DNA of 64,000 bases from the NCBI RefSeq assembly GCF_049199905.1, contig NZ_JBLZPK010000065.1, forward strand, positions 124,001 to 188,000, in the 5' to 3' direction. The stretch comes from Shinella sp032095155. GTDB lineage: Bacteria > Pseudomonadota > Alphaproteobacteria > Rhizobiales > Rhizobiaceae. Positions within the stretch are counted from its first letter, which is position 1. Each line of letters starts with the position of its first letter. A program made the translations under genes and the position numbers. This document shows, in pieces, positions 41,569 through 53,019 of this stretch. The notes under the pieces were generated by a model. The model had not been told where the DNA came from and made no database searches. It worked only from the letters and a program-made list of their open reading frames with translations.

Positions 41569-42459
41569 GTGACCACCATTATCGATGGGAAGCAGGTTGC
41601 CGCTTCCGTGATTGACGCCGTGAAGGCCGCGACCGTGATCTTGGAGAACGAGGCCGGCGTCAAGCCCGGTCTCGCCGTCGTCATCGTCGGCGATGATCCG
41701 GCAAGCCACGCTTATGTCGGCGCCAAGAGCCGCATGTCGAAGGAATGCGGTTTCAACTCCATCCAGCATACGCTGCCGGAGCAGACGACGCAGGAAGAGC
41801 TTGCCGCGCTCGTCGAGACGCTGAATGCCGACGAGACCATCCACGGCATCCTCGTCCAGCTGCCGCTGCCCAAGCACCTGAATTCGGATCCGATCATCCA
41901 GTCGATCAAGCCGGAAAAGGATGTCGACGGCCTGCATGTCGTCAATGCGGGCAAGGTGGCTACGGGCGATCTCGACGGCGGCCTCGTCTCCTGCACGCCG
42001 GCCGGCGCCATGGTTTTCGTGCGCCGCACCCATGGCGAGGATCTTTCCGGTCTCAACGCGGTGGTGATCGGCCGCTCGAACCTGTTCGGTAAGCCGATGT
42101 CGGCTTTGTTGCTCGCCGCCAATGCGACGGTGACGACGGCCCATTCGCGGACAAAAGATCTTGCCGGCGTCTGCCGCAATGCCGATATCCTGGTGGCCGC
42201 CGTCGGCCGTCCGGAAATGGTGAAGGCCGACTGGGTGAAGCCGGGTGCCACCGTTATCGATGTCGGCATCAACCGGATCACGAAGGCGGAGGGGAAGACC
42301 CGCCTTGTCGGCGACGTCGCCTTCGAGGAAGCCGCCAAGGTTGCCGGTGTCATCACGCCGGTCCCGGGCGGGGTCGGCCCGATGACCATCGCCATGCTGA
42401 TGGCGAACACCGTCATCGCCGCCTATCGCAAGGCAGGCAGGACGCCGCCGAAGTTTTAA
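41569..42459 (+). CDS. folD: Bifunctional methylene-THF dehydrogenase/methenyl-THF cyclohydrolase FolD
   Basis: FolD interconverts 5,10-methylene-THF and 10-formyl-THF with NADP. The 296-residue protein starts at a GTG with AGGGAGAG upstream. Motifs are YVGAKSRMSKECG with the catalytic Lys, GILVQLPLPKHL, DVDGLHVVNAG, VVIGRSNLFGKPMSALL and TPVPGGVGPMTIAML. It ends with a strong terminator shared with aglR. Confidence 0.96.
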   Translation: MTTIIDGKQVAASVIDAVKAATVILENEAGVKPGLAVVIVGDDPASHAYVGAKSRMSKECGFNSIQHTLPEQTTQEELAALVETLNADETIHGILVQLPLPKHLNSDPIIQSIKPEKDVDGLHVVNAGKVATGDLDGGLVSCTPAGAMVFVRRTHGEDLSGLNAVVIGRSNLFGKPMSALLLAANATVTTAHSRTKDLAGVCRNADILVAAVGRPEMVKADWVKPGATVIDVGINRITKAEGKTRLVGDVAFEEAAKVAGVITPVPGGVGPMTIAMLMANTVIAAYRKAGRTPPKF

Positions 42460-42472
42460 TCGCGCGAACATA

Positions 42473-42498
42473 AAAAGGCGCCCCGCGGGGCGCCTTTT
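42473..42498. terminator. Bidirectional terminator between folD and aglR
   Basis: AAAAGGCGCCCC (42473-42484) and GGGGCGCCTTTT (42487-42498) form a perfect palindrome with flanking A and T tracts on both sides. It lies between the convergent folD and aglR stop codons, touching the aglR stop. Confidence 0.92.
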
Positions 42499-43526
42499 CA
42501 TTTGCCCATGGGGGCAGGGCCGGTCGAGGCACGCACGATCAGATCGGTCTTCCAGAGCTCCTGCTGCGGCAAGGTCTCCAATTGAAGAATATCGGCGATC
42601 AGCCTTCGCGCGATACGCTGGCCGGCGGCGCGCAGCGATGAGCGCGTCGTCGTCAGCGGGACCATGAAATTCTCCGGCTTCAGCATCGGCAGCACGTCGT
42701 CATGGGCGATCAGGGAGATGTCCGAGCCGAGCTTCAGCTCCGCCTGGTTGATCGCCCGCACCGCGCCGAGCGCCAGAACCGTACTGGAACACAGCACCGC
42801 CGTCGGCGGAGTATCGAGGTGCAGGAAGCGTTTCATCGCGCGAAACCCGTGCTCGTCGGTCATCTGCGAATTGGAATTGCATTCGTCGCGCAGCACGAGG
42901 CCGTGTTCGGCCAGCGCCCGCACCGTGCCCTTCGTCCGACGCTTGGAGAAGGTGAGATAGTCGGGGCCGTTGATGAGGGCGATGTGCCGGTGGCCGAGCT
43001 GCGCGAGAAGCCGCGCGGCATCGTAGAAAGCGCCCGTATTGTCGATATCGAGATAGGGGTAGTCCGTCGCGATACCCATCGAGCGGCCGTGCACGACGAA
43101 GGGCGTCTTCAGCGACTTCATCATGGCGATGCGCGGGTCCTTCTCGCGCATATAGGCAAGGAACAGCGCATCGACATTGCCGCTGGCCACCAGCCGCCGG
43201 CACGTCGCGACCTCGTCTTCCGGGTGGCTTGGATTGATGACGAAGTGGAAGTCGTGCTTGACCGCCTCGTCGCCGAGGCCGGCGAGGAACTCGCCGAAAT
43301 GCACGTCGGACTCGATGCCGTCGGCGGTCGGCATGACGAGGCCGATCGAGCCGGCGCGGCCCGTTGCAAGCCGCTGCGCGGCCCGGTTGGGGCGGTAGCC
43401 TGTCTCCCGGACGGCATCGAGAACCCGCTGGCGCGTCTCGGCATTGACTTCCGGATAGCCGTTCAGCGCCCTGCTGACGGTTGTCTGCGACAGACCCAGC
43501 AATTGCGATAACTGCTTGAGATTCAC
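42498..43526 (-). CDS. aglR: LacI-family regulator of the agl operon, AglR
   Basis: This 342-residue repressor has an N-terminal LacI helix-turn-helix (MNLKQLSQLLGLSQTTVSRA, LNGYPEVNAETRQRV) and a periplasmic-binding-like sugar sensor domain (GSIGLVMPTADGIESDVHFG). It is divergent from aglE, and operator-like AAAGCGCTTT palindromes lie between them. By context it represses alpha-glucoside uptake until a sugar ligand binds. Confidence 0.9.
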   Translation of the reverse strand: MNLKQLSQLLGLSQTTVSRALNGYPEVNAETRQRVLDAVRETGYRPNRAAQRLATGRAGSIGLVMPTADGIESDVHFGEFLAGLGDEAVKHDFHFVINPSHPEDEVATCRRLVASGNVDALFLAYMREKDPRIAMMKSLKTPFVVHGRSMGIATDYPYLDIDNTGAFYDAARLLAQLGHRHIALINGPDYLTFSKRRTKGTVRALAEHGLVLRDECNSNSQMTDEHGFRAMKRFLHLDTPPTAVLCSSTVLALGAVRAINQAELKLGSDISLIAHDDVLPMLKPENFMVPLTTTRSSLRAAGQRIARRLIADILQLETLPQQELWKTDLIVRASTGPAPMGK

Positions 43527-43549
43527 ATGCTTAGCTTTCTTGAAACATT

Positions 43550-43561
43550 AAAAGCGCTTTG
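43550..43561. promoter_or_regulatory. LacI-type operator 1 (aglR side)
   Basis: AAAGCGCTTT, a perfect 10-bp palindrome with central CG, lies 25 bases upstream of the aglR start codon. This placement suits autoregulation. Confidence 0.7.
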
Positions 43562-43594
43562 GAGATTGTGCGTTGATATTCCCCATATTGTTCC

Positions 43595-43606
43595 CAAAGC
43601 GTTTTG
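43595..43606. promoter_or_regulatory. LacI-type operator 2 (centre)
   Basis: CAAAGCGTTTTG, one mismatch from the palindrome of the other two sites. It lies about 45 bases from operator 1. Confidence 0.6.
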
Positions 43607-43757
43607 ACATCTAACATCAGCAATTCCTTCAGGAAAAGCGGATTTGGTCATTTTGCGGCGCAAAACTACGCTGCACTGCGTCAGACACGGCGTTTTTGTT
43701 TGAAATGATTTGGGGGTACTTGACGAGGGTGAGGGGGAAATGGGATGAAAGGAAATC

Positions 43758-43769
43758 CAAAGCGCTTTG
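43758..43769. promoter_or_regulatory. LacI-type operator 3 (aglE side)
   Basis: CAAAGCGCTTTG, a perfect 12-bp palindrome 66 bases before the aglE start. With operators 1 and 2 it spans about 200 bases, allowing DNA looping. The 308-base intergenic region otherwise shows AT-rich promoter-like DNA and no gene. Confidence 0.75.
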
Positions 43770-43834
43770 AATTTTGGGGTATTTTAGAGAATGCCTGCCC
43801 CGGGAGGGCGGGTTTGCTATGGGAGGCAAATCAC

Positions 43835-45193
43835 GTGAAAAAGACATTGCTGATGACGGCTGCGCTGGCACTTCTGATGGCGGGCGGCGCTGCTGCTGCC
43901 GATTTGAAGTTCAAGCCCGGCGAGGATTCGAAATTCAACTGGCAGAGCTTTGAAGATTTCAAGAAGGGCCATGACCTCAAGGGCCAGACGCTGACGATCT
44001 TCGGCCCCTGGCGCGGCGAGGACGAGGCGCTCTTCAAGAACGTCTATGCCTATTTCGTCGAAGCGACGGGCGTTGACCTGAAATACTCCTCCTCGGAAAA
44101 CTACGAACAGCAGATCGTCATCGACACCCAGGCCGGCAGCCCGCCTGATGTCGCCATCCTCCCGCAGCCGGGCCTGATCGCCGACCTCGCGTCCAAGGGT
44201 TACCTGACGCCGCTCGGCGAGGAGACCCAGAAGTGGCTTCTCGACAATTACGCCGCCGGCCAGTCCTGGGTCGATCTCTCGACCTACAAGGGCAAGGACG
44301 GCACTGCCGCGCTCTATGCCTTCCCCTACAAGATCGACGTGAAGTCGCTCGTCTGGTACGTGCCGGAAAACTTCGAAGACGCCGGCTACGAAGTGCCGAA
44401 GACCATGGAAGACCTGAAGGCTCTGACGGAAAAAATCGTCGCCGACGGTGGCACGCCGTGGTGCATCGGTCTGGGTTCGGGCGGCGCCACCGGCTGGCCG
44501 GCAACCGACTGGGTCGAAGACCTGATGCTGCGCACGGCAACGCCGGAGACCTACGACAAGTGGGTGAAGAACGAGATCCCGTTCAACGATCCGGCTGTGA
44601 TCAGCGCGCTAGATGAATTCGGCTGGTTCGCCAAGAACGACAAGTTCGTCGATGGCGGCGCGGCTGCCGTTGCCTCCACCGACTTCCGTGACAGCCCGAA
44701 GGGCCTCTTCGCCTCGCCGCCGAAGTGCTACCTGCACCACCAGGCCTCGTTCATCCCGTCCTTCTTCCCGGAAGGCACGGTCGTTGGCGAGGATGCGGAC
44801 TTCTTCTACATGCCGCCCTATGCCAGCAAGCCGGAACTCGGCAACCCGGTTCTGGGTGCCGGCACGCTGGCCATGATCACCAAGGACACCCCGGCTTCGC
44901 GCGCCTTCATCGAATTCCTGAAGACGCCGATCGCGCATGAAGTCTGGATGGCGCAGACGAGCTTCCTGACGCCCTACAAGAGCGCCAACAAGGAAGCCTA
45001 TGCCAACGGTCCGATGAAGAAGCAGGGTGAAATCCTGCTGAATTCCACGACCTTCCGTTTCGACGGTTCCGACCTGATGCCAGGCAAGATCGGTGCGGGC
45101 GCGTTCTGGACGGGCATGGTCGACTTCGTCGGCGGCAAGTCCGCGGCCGATGTCGCCGGCGGTGTCCAGAAGGCCTGGGACGCCATCAAGTAA
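43835..45193 (+). CDS. aglE: Alpha-glucoside ABC transporter substrate-binding protein AglE
   Basis: This 452-residue protein starts at a GTG with GGGAGG eight bases upstream; 30 extra in-frame codons upstream lack a signal. A Sec signal peptide (KKTLLMTAALALLMAGGAAA) is cleaved before ADLKF. The body is a family 1 solute-binding protein (e.g. GSPPDVAILPQPGLIADLAS, TGWPATDWVEDLMLRTATPE). AglE binds sucrose, maltose, trehalose and similar alpha-glucosides in S. meliloti. Confidence 0.93.
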   Translation: MKKTLLMTAALALLMAGGAAAADLKFKPGEDSKFNWQSFEDFKKGHDLKGQTLTIFGPWRGEDEALFKNVYAYFVEATGVDLKYSSSENYEQQIVIDTQAGSPPDVAILPQPGLIADLASKGYLTPLGEETQKWLLDNYAAGQSWVDLSTYKGKDGTAALYAFPYKIDVKSLVWYVPENFEDAGYEVPKTMEDLKALTEKIVADGGTPWCIGLGSGGATGWPATDWVEDLMLRTATPETYDKWVKNEIPFNDPAVISALDEFGWFAKNDKFVDGGAAAVASTDFRDSPKGLFASPPKCYLHHQASFIPSFFPEGTVVGEDADFFYMPPYASKPELGNPVLGAGTLAMITKDTPASRAFIEFLKTPIAHEVWMAQTSFLTPYKSANKEAYANGPMKKQGEILLNSTTFRFDGSDLMPGKIGAGAFWTGMVDFVGGKSAADVAGGVQKAWDAIK

Positions 45194-45356
45194 CATCCTG
45201 GCGAACCGGCGGGTTTTCGCCCGCCGGTTTTCCCAAGCATGCCCACATGCAGCCGGACCATGCGGTGCAAACCGCGTGAGCGCCCCTTGTGCCTCTCAAG
45301 GTCCGAATTGCGCGTGGAAAAGAGCGTCGGGGAAGCATTCCTGGGGAGGAACTGCC

Positions 45357-46364
45357 ATGCAGCAATTGTTATTTGCCATTCTCACGATGGTGGGGGGCGT
45401 ACTCGCCTGTGCCGCCTATTTCTTCGGAACGAACTGGCTGCTCGACAAGATTTTCCCCTCCAAGGGGCTGACGGGCGCGCAGGCATCGCAGAACCTGCGC
45501 ATCACCAATGCCGTCAGGCCCTGGCTGTTCATGGCGCCGGCGCTGTTCGCACTCGCCATCTACCTCGTCTATCCGGTCTTCGAATCCGTCCGGCTCGCCT
45601 TCCATGACCGCTCCGGCCAGCAGTTTGTCGGCTTCAGCAATTTCGTCTGGATGTTCAACGACGGCGAATTCCGCCAGTCGATCTTCAACAATTTCCTCTG
45701 GCTCCTCGTGGTGCCCGCACTTTCCACTTTCTTCGGCCTCGTCATCGCCGCGCTGACCGACCGCATCTGGTGGGGCAATATCGCGAAGACGCTGATCTTC
45801 ATGCCGATGGCGATCTCCTTCGTCGGCGCCGCCGTCATCTGGAAGTTCGTTTACGACTATCGCTCGGAAGGCTCCGAACAGATCGGCATCCTCAACGCCG
45901 TCGTGGTCGCCATGGGCGGCCAGCCCGAGGCGTGGATGACCATTCCCTTCTGGAACAATTTCTTCCTGATGGTCATCCTGATCTGGATCCAGACCGGTTT
46001 CGCCATGGTCATCCTCTCGGCGGCGCTGCGCGGCATTCCCGAGGAAACCATCGAGGCGGCCGTCATCGATGGCGCGAACGGAATGCAGATTTTCTTCAAG
46101 ATCATGGTGCCGCAGATCTGGGGCACGATCGCCGTGGTCTGGACGACAATCACCATCCTCGTCCTCAAGGTCTTCGACATCGTGCTCGCCATGACGAACG
46201 GGCAATGGCAGACGCAGGTTCTGGCGAACCTGATGTTCGACTGGATGTTCCGCGGCGGTGGCGATTTCGGGCGCGGTGCGTCCATTGCCGTCGTCATCAT
46301 GATCCTGGTCATTCCGATCATGATCTGGAACATCCGCAACGCCACCAAGGAAATGGAGCGCTGA
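45357..46364 (+). CDS. aglF: Alpha-glucoside ABC transporter permease AglF
   Basis: This 335-residue membrane protein starts at an ATG after GGGGAGGA. It has an N-terminal hydrophobic helix, then the MalF-type core (AVRPWLFMAPALFALAIYLV) and an EAA loop (RGIPEETIEAAVIDGANGMQ). It follows aglE by 163 bases and precedes aglG by one base. Confidence 0.93.
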   Translation: MQQLLFAILTMVGGVLACAAYFFGTNWLLDKIFPSKGLTGAQASQNLRITNAVRPWLFMAPALFALAIYLVYPVFESVRLAFHDRSGQQFVGFSNFVWMFNDGEFRQSIFNNFLWLLVVPALSTFFGLVIAALTDRIWWGNIAKTLIFMPMAISFVGAAVIWKFVYDYRSEGSEQIGILNAVVVAMGGQPEAWMTIPFWNNFFLMVILIWIQTGFAMVILSAALRGIPEETIEAAVIDGANGMQIFFKIMVPQIWGTIAVVWTTITILVLKVFDIVLAMTNGQWQTQVLANLMFDWMFRGGGDFGRGASIAVVIMILVIPIMIWNIRNATKEMER

Positions 46365-46365
46365 G

Positions 46366-47511
46366 ATGATTGCTTCCGCCCGTTCGCCGCTCATCATCGT
46401 CGTCCATATTTCCGTCCTGCTGCTCGTCGCGCTCTGGACGCTGCCGACCGCCGGCCTTCTGATCTCGTCGCTGCGCGATAAGGATCAACTCGCCGTCTCC
46501 GGCTGGTGGACGGCCCTTTCCACCTCCTCGCAGAACCTCACCGGCCGTGCCGCTTCGCCCGAAGCGCAAGTCGAGAAGGACGGCAAATTCGTCATTGAGG
46601 GCAAGCTCCTCGACGGCGACAACGCCAAGGTCTCGGCCTTCGGCGTGCGCCCCTTGCAGCCGTCCGCCTTCGAAGCCGGCAAGCCCGCCGATCTGGGTGA
46701 CGGCCAGACGCTGACCGTCAATGAGGACGGCAGCTACCAGATCGTCTCGCCGACCAGGATGGAAGGCACGCGCGGCCAACGCATCTTCTATACGGCCTCC
46801 GTGCCGCCCCGCTTCACGCTCGACAACTATCGCGAAGTGCTGAACGCCGCTGGCATCGGCTCATCCTTCATCAACTCGCTGACGGTGGCGATCCCCTCGA
46901 CGATCATCCCGATCCTCGTTGCCGCCTTCTGCGCCTATGCGCTCGCCTGGATGCCGTTCCCCGGCCGGGCGATCCTGATTGCCGTCATTGTCGGCCTGCT
47001 CGTCGTGCCGCTTCAGATGTCGCTGATCCCGCTCCTGAAGCTCTATAACGGCGTCGGCGCCTTCTTCGGGGTGCCCGCGAAAACCTATGTCGGCATATGG
47101 CTTGCCCATATGGGCTTCGGCCTGCCGCTCGCGGTTTATCTCTTGCGCAACTACATGGCCGGCCTGCCGCGCGAAATCCTGGAATCTGCCCGCGTCGACG
47201 GCGCGTCCGATTTCGATATCTTCGTGAAGATCATCCTGCCGCTGTCCTTCCCCGCACTCGCCTCGTTCTCCATCTTCCAGTTCCTGTGGACCTGGAACGA
47301 CCTGCTCGTCGCCATGGTCTTCCTCGGCACGGGCAATGACGAACTGGTGCTGACCGGGCGTCTGGTGAACCTGCTCGGTTCGCGCGGCGGCAACTGGGAA
47401 ATCCTCACGGCCTCCGCCTTCATCACCATCATCGTACCCCTCATTGTGTTCTTCAGCCTGCAACGCTATCTCGTGCGCGGCTTGCTGTCGGGTTCGGTCA
47501 AGGGCGGTTAA
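46366..47511 (+). CDS. aglG: Alpha-glucoside ABC transporter permease AglG
   Basis: This 381-residue MalG-type permease has an EAA motif (AGLPREILESARVDGASDFD). Between the first and second transmembrane helices is a periplasmic insertion of about 100 residues (SEKD-like, e.g. QTLTVNEDGSYQIVSPTRME), longer than in most MalG proteins and typical of AglG. It pairs with AglF. Confidence 0.93.
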   Translation: MIASARSPLIIVVHISVLLLVALWTLPTAGLLISSLRDKDQLAVSGWWTALSTSSQNLTGRAASPEAQVEKDGKFVIEGKLLDGDNAKVSAFGVRPLQPSAFEAGKPADLGDGQTLTVNEDGSYQIVSPTRMEGTRGQRIFYTASVPPRFTLDNYREVLNAAGIGSSFINSLTVAIPSTIIPILVAAFCAYALAWMPFPGRAILIAVIVGLLVVPLQMSLIPLLKLYNGVGAFFGVPAKTYVGIWLAHMGFGLPLAVYLLRNYMAGLPREILESARVDGASDFDIFVKIILPLSFPALASFSIFQFLWTWNDLLVAMVFLGTGNDELVLTGRLVNLLGSRGGNWEILTASAFITIIVPLIVFFSLQRYLVRGLLSGSVKGG

Positions 47512-47516
47512 TGAAA

Positions 47517-47560
47517 GCAATTCCAGCCAAAGTGTGAAGCGGTTTTGCGTCCGGAATTGC
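47517..47560. repeat. Rhizobial palindromic intergenic element between aglG and aglA
   Basis: GCAATTCC (47517-47524) and GGAATTGC (47553-47560) form an inverted repeat flanking AAAGTGTGAAGCGGTTTTGCG, the core of a repeat widespread between genes in Rhizobiaceae. A related core (AAAAGTGCGAAGCGGTTCGG) occurs at 63,126. It fills most of the gap and may set relative expression of transporter and glucosidase genes. Confidence 0.6.
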
Positions 47561-47590
47561 GTAAAACAAAGTAAAACAGGAAATACCAGA

Positions 47591-49246
<1,656 letters not shown>

Positions 49247-49275
49247 TCGGTCAAAACTATTGGGGAGGTAAGAGC

Positions 49276-50367
<1,092 letters not shown>

Positions 50368-50524
50368 TTTCGCACCCGGGCGGCAGGATTTTAGGCCTGC
50401 CGCTCAACCCGATGTTAAGTCTTGCTCCTTACCCTTTTTCCGAAATTTGAGAGTGCCGGGGGCAGGCAAAATGGGCATGGGTCAAGTACCGCGTAACAAC
50501 TATCTGAATAAGGAAGAGTCCTTC

Positions 50525-50881
50525 ATGTACGATCGGGAAAAGAGTTTCCCCATGGAGGACACTTGTAACGAGGCGCGCATCGAGTTCACCGAGAACGGTG
50601 GCCTGATGAATCTCGTGTCCCGCCGGGGCCTGATCGTCAAGCTGTCGCGCAGCGGCGCCGTCATCACGATGACGACGAAGTTCCAGCTGCCGCGCAACTT
50701 CTATCTCGACATCGTGAGCGCCCGCCTGCCGATGATCGGCTGCCTGACCCAGCGCGTCTATCCCAACGACGTGGTCGAGGCCCGCTTCCTGCGTCTGCTC
50801 TCCGACAAGGACCTGCAGCGAATCTTCGTCTATTCGACGCACCGCAACCATCAGGGCCGGACGCTGGATATCTACAGCTGA
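50525..50881 (+). CDS. Small conserved protein, PilZ-like, function unknown
   Basis: This 118-residue protein has an ATG at 50,525 preceded by AAGGAAG; in-frame ATGs at 50,471 and 50,477 would extend it. A beta-rich body (LMNLVSRRGLIVKLSRSGAV, RNFYLDIVSARLPMIGCLTQ, PNDVVEARFLRLLSDKDLQR) has the general feel of short PilZ-like beta-barrel proteins, but the RxxxR/DxSxxG c-di-GMP signature is not clear. It is probably monocistronic and is followed by a terminator. Confidence 0.7.
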   Translation: MYDREKSFPMEDTCNEARIEFTENGGLMNLVSRRGLIVKLSRSGAVITMTTKFQLPRNFYLDIVSARLPMIGCLTQRVYPNDVVEARFLRLLSDKDLQRIFVYSTHRNHQGRTLDIYS

Positions 50882-50887
50882 TACAAA

Positions 50888-50910
50888 AAGAGGGGCGAAA
50901 CGCCCCTCTT
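50888..50910 (+). terminator. Terminator after the PilZ-like gene
   Basis: AAGAGGGGCG and CGCCCCTCTT pair perfectly around AAA, seven bases after the stop codon, with flanking A-tract and short T-rich tail. Confidence 0.8.
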
Positions 50911-50951
50911 CTTATGTCTGCCGGTTGCCGAACTTGGCGCGACCTCTCCTC

Positions 50952-51039
50952 CGTCATGCTCGGGCTTGACCCGAGCATCCATCCAAGCGCACGCCACCAC
51001 CTGTGGCTGTGGATCCTCGGCTCAAGGCCGAGGATGACG
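50952..51039. repeat. REP-like element with two hairpins
   Basis: ATGCTCGGG-CTTGA-CCCGAGCAT (50956-50978) and ATCCTCGGC-TCAAG-GCCGAGGAT (51013-51035) form two stem-loops about 35 bases apart. The CGTCATGCTCGGGCTTGACC arrangement is a widespread alphaproteobacterial intergenic repeat. It sits between the convergent PilZ-like gene and edd, where it may also stop transcription. Confidence 0.7.
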
Positions 51040-51078
51040 TTGAGTTTGTGGTTCAGGCCTGCCCGAAGGAGACGCTGC

Positions 51079-52899
51079 TCAAGCGAAAAGCACGCTCGCG
51101 CCGTGATCCGCCGGTCCGGCAATGGCGCGGAAGGCGGCGAAGAGTTCGCGGCCCATGCCGAATTCGTTGCCGGAGAGATCGGCGGTCGCCTGCGGGCGAG
51201 CGGCAAATTCGGCGGCATCCACCAGAACTTCGATCGTGCCATGGGCGGCGTCCAGCCGGATCATGTCGCCGTTCCTGATGCGGCCGATCGGGCCGTTGTC
51301 CACTGCTTCGGGCGTGACATGGATGGCAGCCGGCACCTTGCCGGAGGCGCCGGACATCCGCCCGTCCGTGAGCAGCGCCACGCGCTGGCCGCGATCCTGC
51401 AAAATGCCGAGCACGGTGGTGAGCTTGTGCAACTCCGGCATGCCGTTCGATTTCGGGCCCTGGAAGCGCACGACGGCGACGAAATCGCCGGTCAGTTCGC
51501 CGGCCTTGAAGGCGGTGTTGAGCTCGAGCTGGTCGTGAAAGACCTTTGCCGGCGCTTCGATGACATGGCGCTCCGGCTTGACGGCGGAGATCTTGATGAC
51601 CGCCTTGCCGATATTGCCTGTCAGCATCTTGAGGCCGCCGGTCGGCTGGAAGGGCGTCTCGATACTGGCGAGCACCTTCGGATCGTGGCTGACCTTCGGC
51701 GATTGTTCGCGCACGACCGCGCCGTTCTCGCCGAGCCTGGCATCGACCGTATAGGCCTTGAGGCCCTGACCGTAGACCGTGCGCACGTCGTCATGCAGCA
51801 TGCCGGTCTTCAGGAGTTCCTGGATGAGGAAGCCCATGCCGCCGGCGGCGTGGAAATGGTTCACGTCGGCAAGACCGTTCGGATAGACGCGGGCGAGCAG
51901 CGGCACGACATCGGACAGTTCGGAAATATCCTGCCAGGTCAGCATGATGCCGGCGGCGCGCGCCATGGCGATGAGATGCAGCGTGTGATTGGTCGAACCG
52001 CCCGTGGCATGCAGGCCGACGACGCCGTTGACGACCGAACGCTCGTCGATCATCTCGCCGGCCGGCGTGAATTCGTTGCCCTGCGCGGTAATGGCGAGCG
52101 CCCGCTTGGCGGCTTCCTTGGTCAGCGCATCACGCAGCGGCGTGCCGGGATTGATGAAGGAGGCGCCGGGCATGTGGAAACCCATGATCTCCATCAGCAT
52201 CTGGTTGGAGTTCGCGGTTCCGTAGAAGGTGCAGGTGCCGGGGCCGTGATAGGATTTCGACTCGGCTTCCAGCAGTTCGGCCCGCCCGACCTTGCCTTCG
52301 GCGAAAAGCTGGCGCACGCGCGCCTTCTCGTCGTTCGGCAGGCCCGATGTCATCGGGCCGGCGGGAATGAACACGGCGGGCAGGTGGCCGAAGGTCAGGG
52401 CCGCAATCGTAAGCCCGGGCACGATCTTGTCGCAGACGCCGAGATAGACGACCGAATCGAACATGTTGTGCGACAGGCCTACACCGGCCGCCATGGCGAT
52501 GAGATCGCGTGAAAACAGCGAAAGTTCCATGCCCGGCTGGCCCTGGGTGACGCCGTCGCACATGGCCGGCACGCCGCCCGCCACCTGCGCCACGCCGCCG
52601 GCTTCCCGCGCGGCATCGCGGATCAGCGCCGGGTAGGTCTCGAAGGGCTGATGGGCCGAGAGCATGTCGTTGTAGGAGGTGATGATGCCGAGGTTCGGGA
52701 CGCGGTCGCCGGCGAGCGCGTCCTTCTCGGCGGGGGAACAGACCGCAAAGCCGTGCGCGAGGTTGCCGCAGGAGAGGATCGAGCGGTGCACACCCTTGGA
52801 GATGGCGGCGCGGACGCGGCCGAGATAGGGCTCGCGATGCGGCTTGGAGCGTTCGACGATACGGGCGGTGATGGCTTCGATGCGTTTGTCGGCGGACAT
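51079..52899 (-). CDS. edd: Phosphogluconate dehydratase Edd
   Basis: Edd dehydrates 6-phosphogluconate to KDPG in the Entner-Doudoroff pathway, with an Fe-S cluster. The 606-residue product from the ATG at 52,899 matches the family length; 14 more codons upstream are unlikely. Motifs are GNLAHGFAVCSPAEKDALAG, ITSYNDMLSAHQPFE, GVPAMCDGVTQGQPGMELSL and CTFYGTANSNQMLMEIMGF, with the conserved Cys residues. It is the last of zwf-pgl-edd. Confidence 0.95.
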   Translation of the reverse strand: MSADKRIEAITARIVERSKPHREPYLGRVRAAISKGVHRSILSCGNLAHGFAVCSPAEKDALAGDRVPNLGIITSYNDMLSAHQPFETYPALIRDAAREAGGVAQVAGGVPAMCDGVTQGQPGMELSLFSRDLIAMAAGVGLSHNMFDSVVYLGVCDKIVPGLTIAALTFGHLPAVFIPAGPMTSGLPNDEKARVRQLFAEGKVGRAELLEAESKSYHGPGTCTFYGTANSNQMLMEIMGFHMPGASFINPGTPLRDALTKEAAKRALAITAQGNEFTPAGEMIDERSVVNGVVGLHATGGSTNHTLHLIAMARAAGIMLTWQDISELSDVVPLLARVYPNGLADVNHFHAAGGMGFLIQELLKTGMLHDDVRTVYGQGLKAYTVDARLGENGAVVREQSPKVSHDPKVLASIETPFQPTGGLKMLTGNIGKAVIKISAVKPERHVIEAPAKVFHDQLELNTAFKAGELTGDFVAVVRFQGPKSNGMPELHKLTTVLGILQDRGQRVALLTDGRMSGASGKVPAAIHVTPEAVDNGPIGRIRNGDMIRLDAAHGTIEVLVDAAEFAARPQATADLSGNEFGMGRELFAAFRAIAGPADHGASVLFA

Positions 52900-53019
52900 G
52901 GGAGCTATCCTGACTTCCTCGATTGCATTTTTGCACGGCAAGGCGGGCGGGAGTGCTGCGCCATCCGCGGTTGAACGGCGCCACGCGCCGGCATGTTCGG
53001 CTTCAGCCGGCTGGGCGTG

